Positions 32,872 through 41,513 of a DNA stretch of 64,000 nucleotides are shown here, piece after piece. The notes under the pieces were generated by a model. It was not told the origin of the DNA. It searched no databases and saw only the letters and a program-made list of their open reading frames with translations. The number at the start of each line of letters is the position of its first letter. Position 1 is the first letter of the stretch. Position numbers and translations under genes: made by a program. Source of the DNA: JBDHAC01 sp039588215 (GTDB lineage: Bacteria > Gemmatimonadota > Gemmatimonadetes > Palauibacterales > Palauibacteraceae); assembly GCA_039588215.1 (NCBI GenBank), contig JBDHAD010000004.1, forward strand, positions 9,213 to 73,212, read 5' to 3'.

Positions 32872-35679
32872 ATGATATCGAAGCGCGCACGCAGGATGCT
32901 ATGGGCCCTCATCTGTGGTCTCGCCCTCCCGTTCGCCGGGCCGACGGTGGGACCGGTCGCCGCACAGCAGGCGGCGGTGGAGAGCCGGGAGGATGCCTCG
33001 CCGCAGGGCATCACACGAGTGGCATCCGTCGAAGGGATCACGGAGTACGGGCTCGATAACGGACTCCGCGTACTCCTCTTCCCGGATCAGAGCAAGCAAC
33101 AGATCACGGTCAATATCACGTATCTCGTCGGGTCACGGCACGAGGGGTACGGCGAAACCGGGATGGCGCATCTTCTGGAGCACCTCGTCTTCAAGGGAAC
33201 CCCGGACCACCCCGACATCCCGGCGGAGCTGACCGAGCACGGTGCCTTCCCGAATGGCACCACCTGGTTCGACCGCACCAACTATTTCGAGACTTTCCCG
33301 GCCAGCGAAGAGAACCTGGCTTGGGCGTTGGACCTCGAGGCGGACCGCATGGTGAACTCCTTCATCGCGAAGGAGGATCTGGATTCCGAGATGACCGTGG
33401 TCCGCAACGAGTACGAGGCAGGGGAGAACAGTCCTCAGAGCGTGCTGCTGAAGCGGACCATGTCGGCCGCGTTCCAGTGGCACAATTACGGGAACTCGAC
33501 CATCGGAGCCCGGGCCGACATCGAGAACGTGCCGATCGACCGGCTGCAGGCTTTCTACCGCAAGTACTATCAGCCCGACAACTCGGTGCTGGTCGTGGCC
33601 GGGCGCTTCGACGAGGGTCGGGCGCTGGAGCTGATCCAGGAGGAATTCGGCGCGATCCCGCGTCCTGATCGGAGCGGGGCCAACACGCTGTTTACGACCT
33701 ATACGGCGGAACCCACGCAGGATGGGGAACGTACCGTCACGCTGCGGCGCATCGGCGACATCCAGCTCGTGCTGACGGTATACCACGTGCCACCGGGCTC
33801 GCACGACCAGTTCGCCGCGGTCGACGTCCTGACTCACCTACTGGGCACGGAGCCCGCGGGCCGGTTGTACAAGAACCTGGTCGAGCCCGGGCTGGCCGCG
33901 GAAGCCCTCGCGTTCAACTTCCAGCTCAAGGAACCCGGCGCGTTGCTGCTGGGCGCCCAGGTGCGCGAAGAGGATTCGCTCGAAGAAGCGGCCCAGGCGC
34001 TCCTGGCCACGGTCGACGGCCTGATCGAAAACCCGCCGACCGCGGAGGAAGTCGAACGCGCGAAGGCCGAGTTCCTCAAGGACATCGAGCTCGCGTTCAA
34101 CAATCCGCAGGGGATTGCCCTACAGCTCAGCGAGTGGGCGTCGATGGGGGACTGGCGTTTGTTCTTCCTGCACCGCGACCGGCTCGAGGCCGTGACACCG
34201 GCGGACGTGATGCGCATGGCCGAGGCCTACCTGAAGCCTTCGAACCGCACCATCGGCTATTTCCACCCGGTAGATGAGACCCCCCTGCGCGCCGATATCC
34301 CCGCACCCCCCGATGTGGGCCAGCTCGTCGCGTCGTACGCCGGGGGTGAGGCGGTCGCCGAGGGAGAAGCGTTCGAGCCGACTCCCGCGAACATCGACGC
34401 GCGGACGGCTAGAATCGAGCTGGGGAACGGGTTCGAGCTCGCTTTGATGCCGAAGCGGAATCGCGGAGGAGCCGTGAACGCGAGCTTCGCGTTTCGGTTC
34501 GGGACCGAGGAGGCGCTGACGGGGAAGGGCACGGCCGCCGGGATGGCCGCCTCCATGCTACGGCGCGGCACGATCAACCGTTCGCGGCAGGAGATCGAGG
34601 ACGAGCTAGACCGCCTGAAGGTCCAAATGTCTTTCACCGGTGGTCCGCTCCTGCTCGGCGGACAATTCGAGACGGTTCGCGAGAACCTACCGGCCGCACT
34701 GCGTCTGCTAGGTGAAATACTGCGCGAGCCTGCGTTCGACGCGGACGAGTTCGAGCTTCTGCGCGAGGAGCGGTTGGCTCAGCTGGAAAACCAGCTCTCC
34801 GAGCCTCAGCCTCTCGCCATCCGTCAATTCATCCGTCACATGGATCCTTGGCCAGCCGGGCACCCGGAGTACACGCCTACCATCGAAGAAGAGATCGAGT
34901 GGCTGCGCGCGGTGACGGTCGAAGAGGCGCGCGGGTTCTGGGAGGAGTTCTACGGCGCCGAAGGCGGGACGATGGCGATCGTGGGGGACTTCGACCCGGA
35001 CGAGATGAGAGCGTTGGCGGATGAGCTGTTCGGGTCGTGGACCAATCGCGAGGCGTTCGTGCGATTCGACCGCCCGTTCCGCGACGTCGAAGTAGCCGAA
35101 GTCGACATCGAGACGCCGGACAAGGCGAATGCGATCATGATCGCGTCAGCCAACCTCGAGATGACCGACGCGCACCTCGACTACCCCGCGCTCGTCCTCG
35201 CGAACTACATCCTGGGCGGTGGTTTTCTCAACTCGCGGCTGGCGACGCGCATCCGCCAGGAAGAAGGCCTGTCGTACGGGGTGGGGTCCCAGTTCCAGGC
35301 GCACCCGATCGATGAGAAGGGACAGTTCATCGCGTTCGCGATCTTCGCCCCCGAGAACGGGGACAAGGTCGTGTCCGCATTCCGGGAGGAGCTCGAAAAG
35401 GTGATCGCCGACGGGTTCACGGATGAGGAGGTGGAAGCGGCCAAGAGCGGCTTCCTGGATGCAGCGCAGAACGGCCGCGCGAACGACGGCACCGTGGCGA
35501 GCCAGCTGGACTCCGGTCTGTTCTTCGATCGGACGATGCAGTTCACGCAGGAACAGGAAGCGGCGATACGGGCCCTGACGCCACAGGAGCTGCACGAGGC
35601 GTTCAGTCGGCACATCGACCCGTCGCGGATCTCGATCTTCCGCGGGGGGGACTTTGCGGGAGCCAAAGTCACATCCTGA
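32872..35679 (+). CDS. Exported M16-family zinc peptidase, two-domain form
   Basis: The 935-residue protein has a signal peptide to about A31-Q32 and two M16 halves. The N-terminal half carries the inverted zinc motif H100-L-L-E103-H104 with the downstream glutamate in NEYEAGENS. The C-terminal half lacks that motif and should act as the inactive clamp, as in other fused M16 peptidases. It probably degrades exported or imported peptides in the periplasm. ATG at 32872 with AGGGGA upstream is the start; the frame extends to 32761 without signal-peptide character. A 7-bp hairpin at 35736-35757 follows the gene. Confidence 0.9.
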   Translation: MISKRARRMLWALICGLALPFAGPTVGPVAAQQAAVESREDASPQGITRVASVEGITEYGLDNGLRVLLFPDQSKQQITVNITYLVGSRHEGYGETGMAHLLEHLVFKGTPDHPDIPAELTEHGAFPNGTTWFDRTNYFETFPASEENLAWALDLEADRMVNSFIAKEDLDSEMTVVRNEYEAGENSPQSVLLKRTMSAAFQWHNYGNSTIGARADIENVPIDRLQAFYRKYYQPDNSVLVVAGRFDEGRALELIQEEFGAIPRPDRSGANTLFTTYTAEPTQDGERTVTLRRIGDIQLVLTVYHVPPGSHDQFAAVDVLTHLLGTEPAGRLYKNLVEPGLAAEALAFNFQLKEPGALLLGAQVREEDSLEEAAQALLATVDGLIENPPTAEEVERAKAEFLKDIELAFNNPQGIALQLSEWASMGDWRLFFLHRDRLEAVTPADVMRMAEAYLKPSNRTIGYFHPVDETPLRADIPAPPDVGQLVASYAGGEAVAEGEAFEPTPANIDARTARIELGNGFELALMPKRNRGGAVNASFAFRFGTEEALTGKGTAAGMAASMLRRGTINRSRQEIEDELDRLKVQMSFTGGPLLLGGQFETVRENLPAALRLLGEILREPAFDADEFELLREERLAQLENQLSEPQPLAIRQFIRHMDPWPAGHPEYTPTIEEEIEWLRAVTVEEARGFWEEFYGAEGGTMAIVGDFDPDEMRALADELFGSWTNREAFVRFDRPFRDVEVAEVDIETPDKANAIMIASANLEMTDAHLDYPALVLANYILGGGFLNSRLATRIRQEEGLSYGVGSQFQAHPIDEKGQFIAFAIFAPENGDKVVSAFREELEKVIADGFTDEEVEAAKSGFLDAAQNGRANDGTVASQLDSGLFFDRTMQFTQEQEAAIRALTPQELHEAFSRHIDPSRISIFRGGDFAGAKVTS

Positions 35680-35735
35680 CCCGCGATAGCGCACGGGGCT
35701 GAGCCCCGGAAGACCACCGAAGCGGAAGCGAACAG

Positions 35736-35757
35736 GAGCCGGTCCTCGGGCCGGCTC
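35736..35757 (+). terminator. Possible terminator after M16 peptidase gene
   Basis: A 7-bp inverted repeat (35736-35742, 35751-35757) with an 8-nt loop is followed by a short pyrimidine-rich run ending in TT. It lies 57 bp past the M16 stop and 29 bp before the next gene. The stem is GC-rich, but the T-tract is weak. Confidence 0.4.
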
Positions 35758-35786
35758 TCTCGTTACACGACAGCGAGGGGCGTGGA

Positions 35787-36686
35787 ATGGACATCTTTCT
35801 TACCGGAGGAACCGGGTACATCGGCGGCGCCGTCGTCGCGGAGTTGGTCGCCGCCGGTCACCACGTGGTCGCCTTGAACCGCTCGCCGGACAAGGCCGGG
35901 GAGCTCGAGCGGCTCGGCGCCCAGCCTTTTGCCGGCGAGCTACACGATCCGGACGGCTACCGGGACGAGGCGGCATCCGCGGACGCGATCGTGCACGCGG
36001 CGTTCGACTACGCCACCAGCGTCAGGGGGGATGCGACTGCGCTCGACGCGCTGCTGGCCGCGGCCCGCGGGCACCGCGGCTCGCTCGTCTACACCTCGGG
36101 TTGCTGGGTCTTGGGCGATACGGGTGAGCTGCCCGCGGATGAAGGAGCGGCCACCGACCGGCCAGCGGAGCTCGTCACATGGCGCGTCGGCCACGAGCGG
36201 CGCGTGGTGGAAGCGTCGACCAATCAGATCTCGACCGCCGTCATACGGCCCGGAATCGTGTACGGCGGTCCCGGGGGACTCACGGCGTCGATGTTCGAGA
36301 CCGCGACGAACGAGGGGGCCGCCGAGTTCGTCGGTGACGGCTCGAACCACTGGTCGCTGGTTCACGTGGAGGATGTGGCGCGGCTGTACCGGATCGTCCT
36401 CGAGGAGGGTGCGCGCGGGATCTTCCATGCGGTGGACAACAGCCCGGTCACGGTGGGCGAGGTGGCGGCAGCGGCGAGCCGTGCCGCGGGTGCGGGTGGG
36501 GAGACCCGAGGCGTGTCGCTCGAGCAGGCGCGTGAGAGATTCGGACCGATGGCGGACGCCTTGTGCATGGACCAGCGTCTGGCGGCCGTTCGATCGCACG
36601 AGCTCGGGTGGGTGGCGGCGCGCCGGTCCTTCGCTGAGACCGCGGCTGCGGCTCACCAAGAGTGGATCGACGCACGGGTAGGCTGA
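35787..36686 (+). CDS. NAD-dependent epimerase/dehydratase family protein
   Basis: The 299-residue extended SDR has the dinucleotide motif GGTGYIGG at residues 7-14. In place of the usual YxxxK, the active-site region reads TWRVGHERRVV, with no obvious Tyr-Lys pair at that position. This suggests an atypical or NmrA-like member. VIRPGIVYGG near 153 is the common post-active-site strand. The substrate is unknown. It is on the same strand as the M16 gene and the following DedA gene, but gaps of about 110 bp on each side do not prove an operon. Confidence 0.75.
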   Translation: MDIFLTGGTGYIGGAVVAELVAAGHHVVALNRSPDKAGELERLGAQPFAGELHDPDGYRDEAASADAIVHAAFDYATSVRGDATALDALLAAARGHRGSLVYTSGCWVLGDTGELPADEGAATDRPAELVTWRVGHERRVVEASTNQISTAVIRPGIVYGGPGGLTASMFETATNEGAAEFVGDGSNHWSLVHVEDVARLYRIVLEEGARGIFHAVDNSPVTVGEVAAAASRAAGAGGETRGVSLEQARERFGPMADALCMDQRLAAVRSHELGWVAARRSFAETAAAAHQEWIDARVG

Positions 36687-36804
36687 TCCCACGTGGCTGC
36701 GTAGCCGCTGAAACCGAGCGGCGTCGCCTGGTGTTTCCAGGACGGTGAGCGAAGTTGACTGGCTCAACGGCCAGTCCTTGTAGCGGAAACCGTCCGGATG
36801 GGGC

Positions 36805-37515
36805 ATGGACGCACTCCTTCACATTCTCGACAGCTACGGCTACGCGCTCTTGTTCGCGCTCGGATTCGCGGAGTACGCAGGGGTGCCGATTGCCAGCGTG
36901 CCGATCCTGATCGCGAGCGGTGCGCTCGCGCACGCCGGCGGTTTGAGCCTGCCGTTGATCGTCGGCAGTGCGGCGTTGGGTGGTCTGACCGCCGACGCGC
37001 TCTGGTACGGGCTCGCCCGCTGGAAGGGCTGTCGCCTCGTGGCCGCGGCGTGTGGCCTGAGCTCGAATCGGCAGGCTTGTGTGCTCGGGGTGGAAGAGCG
37101 AGTGATGCGCATCGGCGCCCCCTATATTCTGTCCGCCAAGTTCCTCCCCGGTGCCGGGAACCTGATCGCGCCGGCCGCTGGATTCGGGCGCGTACCCGCG
37201 CACCGTTTTCTGGCGTTGGATGCGGCCGGTCTCTTGGCCTGGGCGACGGCATACGCCGGCGCGGGCTGGCTATTCTCCGGCCGCGTGGGCCCGGTGATCG
37301 ACTGGGCGATGGTGTATGCCCGATGGGTGTTGTGGGGTCTCCCGGTGGCCATCGTGGGGGGCGCCGTATGGCGGTATTCGAAGATCCGCGCGCACCGCGG
37401 CGCCCACCCGACCGCGCCGTCGGCTGACGCGGCCGGACCAGCAAGCCCGGAACACGTCGAGGGCGAGGGCACCGGGCGGCTGGCCCAGGCGGACATACAC
37501 GTACCGATGGCGTAA
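36805..37515 (+). CDS. DedA-family membrane protein
   Basis: The 236-residue protein has four to five hydrophobic segments and a re-entrant region typical of the DedA/SNARE-associated family, with GFAEYAGVPI near 20 and AKFLPGAGNLIAPAAGF near 111. DedA proteins move phospholipids or undecaprenyl carriers across the inner membrane. The last 45 residues are polar and low in complexity. It lies 69 bp before arsM on the same strand, so the two may be cotranscribed, though no arsenic role is known for this family. Confidence 0.8.
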   Translation: MDALLHILDSYGYALLFALGFAEYAGVPIASVPILIASGALAHAGGLSLPLIVGSAALGGLTADALWYGLARWKGCRLVAAACGLSSNRQACVLGVEERVMRIGAPYILSAKFLPGAGNLIAPAAGFGRVPAHRFLALDAAGLLAWATAYAGAGWLFSGRVGPVIDWAMVYARWVLWGLPVAIVGGAVWRYSKIRAHRGAHPTAPSADAAGPASPEHVEGEGTGRLAQADIHVPMA

Positions 37516-37584
37516 TCCCCCGGGGTGGGCGAACGGCCCCCTCGACCTCGGATTCCCGGAATCCAGACAAACACAAACGGAGCC

Positions 37585-38754
37585 ATGCCGATGCCCGCAT
37601 CCGGACCGAACGTCGAGCGAGTCGTGCGCGAGCGCTACGCGAAGGGAGCTGCCGCGACGGAGACGGCTCTCTGCTGTCCGGTCGACTACGATCCGCGCTA
37701 CCTGGAGATTCTCCCTGAAGAGGTTCTGGAGCGCGACTACGGGTGCGGCGATCCGAGCCGGCACCTCCGGCCGGCAGAGACGGTGCTCGACCTCGGGAGC
37801 GGGGCGGGGAAGATCTGCTTCATCGCATCACAGGTCGTCGGCCCCGAGGGTTGGGTGATCGGCGTCGACATGACGAGCGAGATGCTGGAGCTCGCGCGTC
37901 GTAATGCCCCGACCGTGGCCGAGCGGCTGGGATACGCCAACGTCGAGTTCCGGCGCGGGCGGATCCAGGATCTCGCGCTCGACCTGGACCGGCTCGACGA
38001 GGTGCTCGGTTCCGATCCGGTCCGGAATGCCGAAGACCTGTTCGCCGCCGCGGCCGAGGCCGAGGAGTTACGCCGGTCGGCCCCGCTCGTGCCGGACGGC
38101 TCGATCGATGTCGTCGTCTCCAACTGCGTCCTGAACCTGGTCGAGACGGCGGAGAAAACGAAGCTCTTCAAGGAGATCTACCGCGTACTAAGGAACGGGG
38201 GACGTGCGGTCATCTCCGATATCGTCAGTGACGAGCCGGTGCCCGAGGAGATGCAGGACGACCCGGAGTTGTGGTCCGGCTGCATCTCGGGTGCCCTCAC
38301 GGAGGGGGGCTTCCTGGAAGCGTTCGAGTCCGCCGGTTTTCACGGGATCCGGATCGTCGAGCGTCAGATCGACCCGTGGCGTACGGTCCGCGGGCTCGAG
38401 TTCAGGTCGGCTACCGTGGAAGCGTTCAAGGGAAAGGAAGGCCCTTGCTGGGAGCGAAACCAGGCCGTGATCTACAAGGGTCCTTTCAAGGAAGTCCTGG
38501 ACGACGACGGCCATCGCATGGTGCGAGGAACGCGTTACGCCGTGTGCGACAAGACCTTCCAGCTATACCGGCGCGACCCGTATCGAGATGCGTTCGAGCT
38601 CGTGGAGCCGCTGACGCCCATGCCGCTGGATGACGCTGAGCCGTTCGATTGCTCGCGGACCGCGATTCGGGACCCGCGCGAGACCAAGGGAGTGGATTAC
38701 GACGTGACCACGGACGCCTCGGAGCCTTGCTGCGGCCCGGACGGGTGCTGCTGA
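37585..38754 (+). CDS. arsM: Arsenite S-adenosylmethionine methyltransferase (ArsM-like)
   Basis: The enzyme methylates As(III) using SAM in the cytoplasm. The SAM site LDLGSGAGKICFIASQVVGPEGWVIGVDM begins near 68 and the three arsenic-binding cysteines of ArsM are present: C54 (YGCGDPS), C181 (SNCVLNL) and C233 (WSGCISG). An extra Cys pair C30-C31 precedes them. A roughly 35-residue insertion (about 131-168, Asp/Glu/Ala-rich) separates the SAM site from the SNC motif. The protein ends in a cysteine-rich CCGPDGCC tail. Starts at 37585 and 37591 are both possible; the second has better spacing from GGAG. Confidence 0.85.
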   Translation: MPMPASGPNVERVVRERYAKGAAATETALCCPVDYDPRYLEILPEEVLERDYGCGDPSRHLRPAETVLDLGSGAGKICFIASQVVGPEGWVIGVDMTSEMLELARRNAPTVAERLGYANVEFRRGRIQDLALDLDRLDEVLGSDPVRNAEDLFAAAAEAEELRRSAPLVPDGSIDVVVSNCVLNLVETAEKTKLFKEIYRVLRNGGRAVISDIVSDEPVPEEMQDDPELWSGCISGALTEGGFLEAFESAGFHGIRIVERQIDPWRTVRGLEFRSATVEAFKGKEGPCWERNQAVIYKGPFKEVLDDDGHRMVRGTRYAVCDKTFQLYRRDPYRDAFELVEPLTPMPLDDAEPFDCSRTAIRDPRETKGVDYDVTTDASEPCCGPDGCC

Positions 38755-38788
38755 GTCGACCGTTCGTCGTGGATGAGAAACGTCAGCC

Positions 38789-39574
38789 TTACGGCTCGCG
38801 GTTCTCGGTCAGCTCGCGAATCAGGTCCAGGAAGGGTTGCAGAGAGCCGTCGAGACGGAAAACCTCCTCGGAGACCTCCACGTTCGTCCGGATATCCAGC
38901 ATCGTTCCGCCGGAAAGCCGCTCACCGGTCTCGAAGTTCACCTCGCCGGTCGTGAACGGTAACCACACTCCGTCCACCTGACGGAAGTCGCTCCATACCC
39001 CTTCGATCGGCTGGATCTCATCCTCATATGCGTGAAAACGGCGTACGTCACGCGCCCGCTCCAGCCGGTAGGTCTTTGCGTTCAGGAAATACTCGCGCTC
39101 GAAGCCGTCGCTCAACCCGAGGAGGAGCCGGTAGTACTCGGTGGTACCCACCGTCTCGACTCCGGCCAGCTCGAGATCATGCCCCAGGCCCCCCATCTGC
39201 GTGAGCGGCTTGAGGACCCCCGGGAACTGGGTCGTGTGCCACAGAGCGACTCGGGCGCGCTCGGTGGCTCGGACCTTGGGGCCATCGTCCACGATCTCCC
39301 AGGCCACCTCACCATCGAACCCCTCGGCGTACCGCACTCCACCTTCATCATTCAGGAGCACGACGAGATGGAAATACGGCCGCTTCCGCAGGGTGAACAT
39401 GTTCTGGTTGCGTTGCCGGTAGACCGACTCGATGCGGTCGAGCGCCGCAGCCCCGCCCAACGCGTCGACGGAACGGGTGACGATTTCGTCCAGACCGGGG
39501 CGTGAATCGCCCGTCGAGCAAGCGACCGAAGCCGCGACCAGCACGCAGAGGATTCCCGGTCGGAGTGAGCACAT
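38789..39574 (-). CDS. Predicted lipoprotein, LolA-like fold possible
   Basis: The 261-residue product has a signal sequence ending in SVAC19, suggesting a lipoprotein. The mature part starts LDEIVTRSVDALGGAAALDRIESV, a pattern often seen at the start of outer-membrane lipoprotein-sorting-like (LolA/LppX-type) exported proteins. It continues as beta strands with YYRLLLGLSDGFEREYFLNAKTYRLER. No catalytic residues stand out. It converges on arsM with a 34-bp gap. The function is unknown. Confidence 0.7.
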   Translation of the reverse strand: MCSLRPGILCVLVAASVACSTGDSRPGLDEIVTRSVDALGGAAALDRIESVYRQRNQNMFTLRKRPYFHLVVLLNDEGGVRYAEGFDGEVAWEIVDDGPKVRATERARVALWHTTQFPGVLKPLTQMGGLGHDLELAGVETVGTTEYYRLLLGLSDGFEREYFLNAKTYRLERARDVRRFHAYEDEIQPIEGVWSDFRQVDGVWLPFTTGEVNFETGERLSGGTMLDIRTNVEVSEEVFRLDGSLQPFLDLIRELTENREP

Positions 39575-39672
39575 GATCTACCGTATGGCTGTGGGGGCGT
39601 GTGTCGGCATGCACAGATCGACACGGCCCGAGCACGAACGGTTGCGCGCGGGCGGGTCCGAGGCCGCGCTAT

Positions 39673-40245
39673 TCAGAACGGATTGATGTGGTAACCCTCT
39701 TCCTGGAGCACGGCCAGCGCGGTCATCGCGGAGAGCGCCACCTGGACCGGTTCGAGGAGGCCATCCGTAGGGAGCCCCCTGGACGCCGCCGTCTGGCCAC
39801 AGAGGATCAGGCGGACCCCTGCTGCGGCGAGCTCCTGAATGAGCTCCGCATTCGGGTTGTCGGTCGCCAGGCGGGTGTGATAGGCCTCGTTCTGCAGCAG
39901 GTCCTTCCCCGCGGTGCCATGAACGACGACCGCGACCTGGAGCTGCCGGAGCGGAACACCCGCCTGCGCGTGCATGTTCAGAAACCGAGCGACCGTGTTG
40001 AGCCCCGGGTTCAGATCGGTGGGCGACTCGGCGGCCCGTGAGACATCGAACGCCACGCGGTAGGTGAGGTTCAGCGGCGTCTCGAAATCGACTCTTGGCA
40101 CCTCGAACACGCCGCCCGCCGACTGGATGACGGGACCCGTCCGCGGCGCCTGTTGCGCGTCGAGAGGTGCCGCAACGACCAGCGCCGCGATCAGGAAGCC
40201 GATTGGATGGGCCGATGCAAACACGGCCGTATTCGTGGTGGTCAT
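39673..40245 (-). CDS. Exported DsrE-family protein
   Basis: A signal peptide (to about APLDAQ) precedes a DsrE/DsrF-like sulfur-relay fold. VAVVVHGTAGKDLL near 105 and GVRLILCGQTAASRGL near 144-159 match the family, and the single cysteine in LILCGQ sits where DsrE-type proteins carry their persulfide cysteine. Most characterised members act in the cytoplasm, so an exported version is notable but common in genome annotations. Three copies of an 11-bp element precede the gene. Confidence 0.8.
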   Translation of the reverse strand: MTTTNTAVFASAHPIGFLIAALVVAAPLDAQQAPRTGPVIQSAGGVFEVPRVDFETPLNLTYRVAFDVSRAAESPTDLNPGLNTVARFLNMHAQAGVPLRQLQVAVVVHGTAGKDLLQNEAYHTRLATDNPNAELIQELAAAGVRLILCGQTAASRGLPTDGLLEPVQVALSAMTALAVLQEEGYHINPF

Positions 40246-40258
40246 GGGACCTCGTGGA

Positions 40259-40291
40259 TTGAGGGTTGCTTGAGGGTTGCTTGAGGGTTGT
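40259..40291. repeat. Three tandem 11-bp repeats
   Basis: The unit TTGAGGGTTGC occurs three times in a row (the last copy ends one base short), just upstream of the dsrE-like gene. It could affect promoter spacing or simply be slippage. Confidence 0.75.
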
Positions 40292-40321
40292 GCTACGGAG
40301 TCACGGCTGAACGAGTCGCGG

Positions 40322-40690
40322 CTATCGCGGCATCTCCTCGATCGCGAGCTGCATGTACATGAAGGCTGCGGCCTCGTCGGACATGGGGTCGGTGCCGAAC
40401 GAGTCCAGCCATGCCGTGATGCGCGCTTGATGCGGCTGGACCGCGGCTCTCAGCGCCTCCCGGTCGGCGGCGCTAGCCTGCTCGACATAATCGGCGCGCT
40501 CTAGGTCGTCTCCGATGCCCCACCGAGCGGCGAGTGGGATCAACGACCGCAGATCGTCGGGGACGCTGGTCGCGTCGATCTCGTATCGGGAGGCAACGTC
40601 ACCGGACGTCTGAGGATCCTCGGCGCTGGATCCGCCGCACGCCGCCCCCAGGATGCTCGCTACCGCAAGGGCTAGAAGAGGTCTGTTCAT
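40322..40690 (-). CDS. Small predicted lipoprotein
   Basis: The 122-residue product has a lipoprotein signal ending in LGAAC18. The mature part is acidic and helical, with RYEIDATSVPDDLRSLIPLAARWGIGDD. No recognised domain. Its ATG overlaps the stop of the upstream gene (ATGA), so the two are translated together. A GGTGAG lies just before the start. Confidence 0.65.
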   Translation of the reverse strand: MNRPLLALAVASILGAACGGSSAEDPQTSGDVASRYEIDATSVPDDLRSLIPLAARWGIGDDLERADYVEQASAADREALRAAVQPHQARITAWLDSFGTDPMSDEAAAFMYMQLAIEEMPR

Positions 40691-41280
40691 TGTCTCACCG
40701 CGCACCGTGTGCGCCCCGCAAAGCGCACATCCCCCGTGCGCAGGTTCACCGTGAAGAGGCTGTCTACGCCGGGCAGAAGCCCCCCGACGGGCGGAGGGCA
40801 GTCCGGCGCGGTCTCGTCGAGATAGTACCCAGCCCACAAGCCGATCCTGAGGGAATCTGTGCTCGGGGCCAAGTGTAAGTATGAGCGTTGCAGCAATCGC
40901 CGTCGAGTTCGGAGATCGATCATGATGACCTCGCGCAGGTCGGGCCCGGTTCCACTGTCGATGACCAATACATCACCCCGGACGCCTGAGAAGTACTCGG
41001 CCCATTGGTTCCGGACCACGAGGTCGCCTGAAAGACTGTCCGCGTCGCACAGCCCCGTCTCTCGCGAGCGCGCGAACAGGTCCGATCCGAGCGAGCCTTC
41101 GAACTGACGCTCCACGATGATGTGTCTGGCGTGCGTGTAACACTGGACCCGCGGGGCCACGGTATCGACGCTCACCGGATCGAGGACCCACGCCGCCTGA
41201 GACAACCCGCGTGCCCAGACCGCAAACACACCCACGGCGGCCAAGAACACGCCAGTCCCAACGATTCGTCCTACACCCAT
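40687..41280 (-). CDS. Predicted membrane-anchored protein, function unknown
   Basis: The 197-residue product has one N-terminal hydrophobic segment (VGTGVFLAAVGVFAVWA near 7-23) and an exported remainder with four to five cysteines (QCYTHARH, GLCDAD, APDCPPP, TRCAVRQ) that could form disulfides. I recognise no family. The ATG at 41280 gives a compact anchor; an ATG at 41352 with an upstream purine run would add a basic N-terminus of 24 residues. The frame continues further upstream only as a shadow. It overlaps the small lipoprotein gene downstream. Confidence 0.6.
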   Translation of the reverse strand: MGVGRIVGTGVFLAAVGVFAVWARGLSQAAWVLDPVSVDTVAPRVQCYTHARHIIVERQFEGSLGSDLFARSRETGLCDADSLSGDLVVRNQWAEYFSGVRGDVLVIDSGTGPDLREVIMIDLRTRRRLLQRSYLHLAPSTDSLRIGLWAGYYLDETAPDCPPPVGGLLPGVDSLFTVNLRTGDVRFAGRTRCAVRQ

Positions 41281-41513
41281 GCGGTTCGACCCAGTCGCGA
41301 TCGGCCGCCACGGCCGGTACCCGCCAGTCGAGATGCGTCGGTCGCGGCCCATCTCTCGTCTCACGTACGGCGGTTTCACCAATCCCCGCAAGGGCCGCGC
41401 CCATCTGGTGAACGGTTCGCGATCACCCCACGTTGAACGACGGCAGGCCGATTCGGGGACTGCGTCGGTCGCGAACGGACCGGCAGAGGCCCGCCAAATC
41501 CCAGAGGCGCTAC

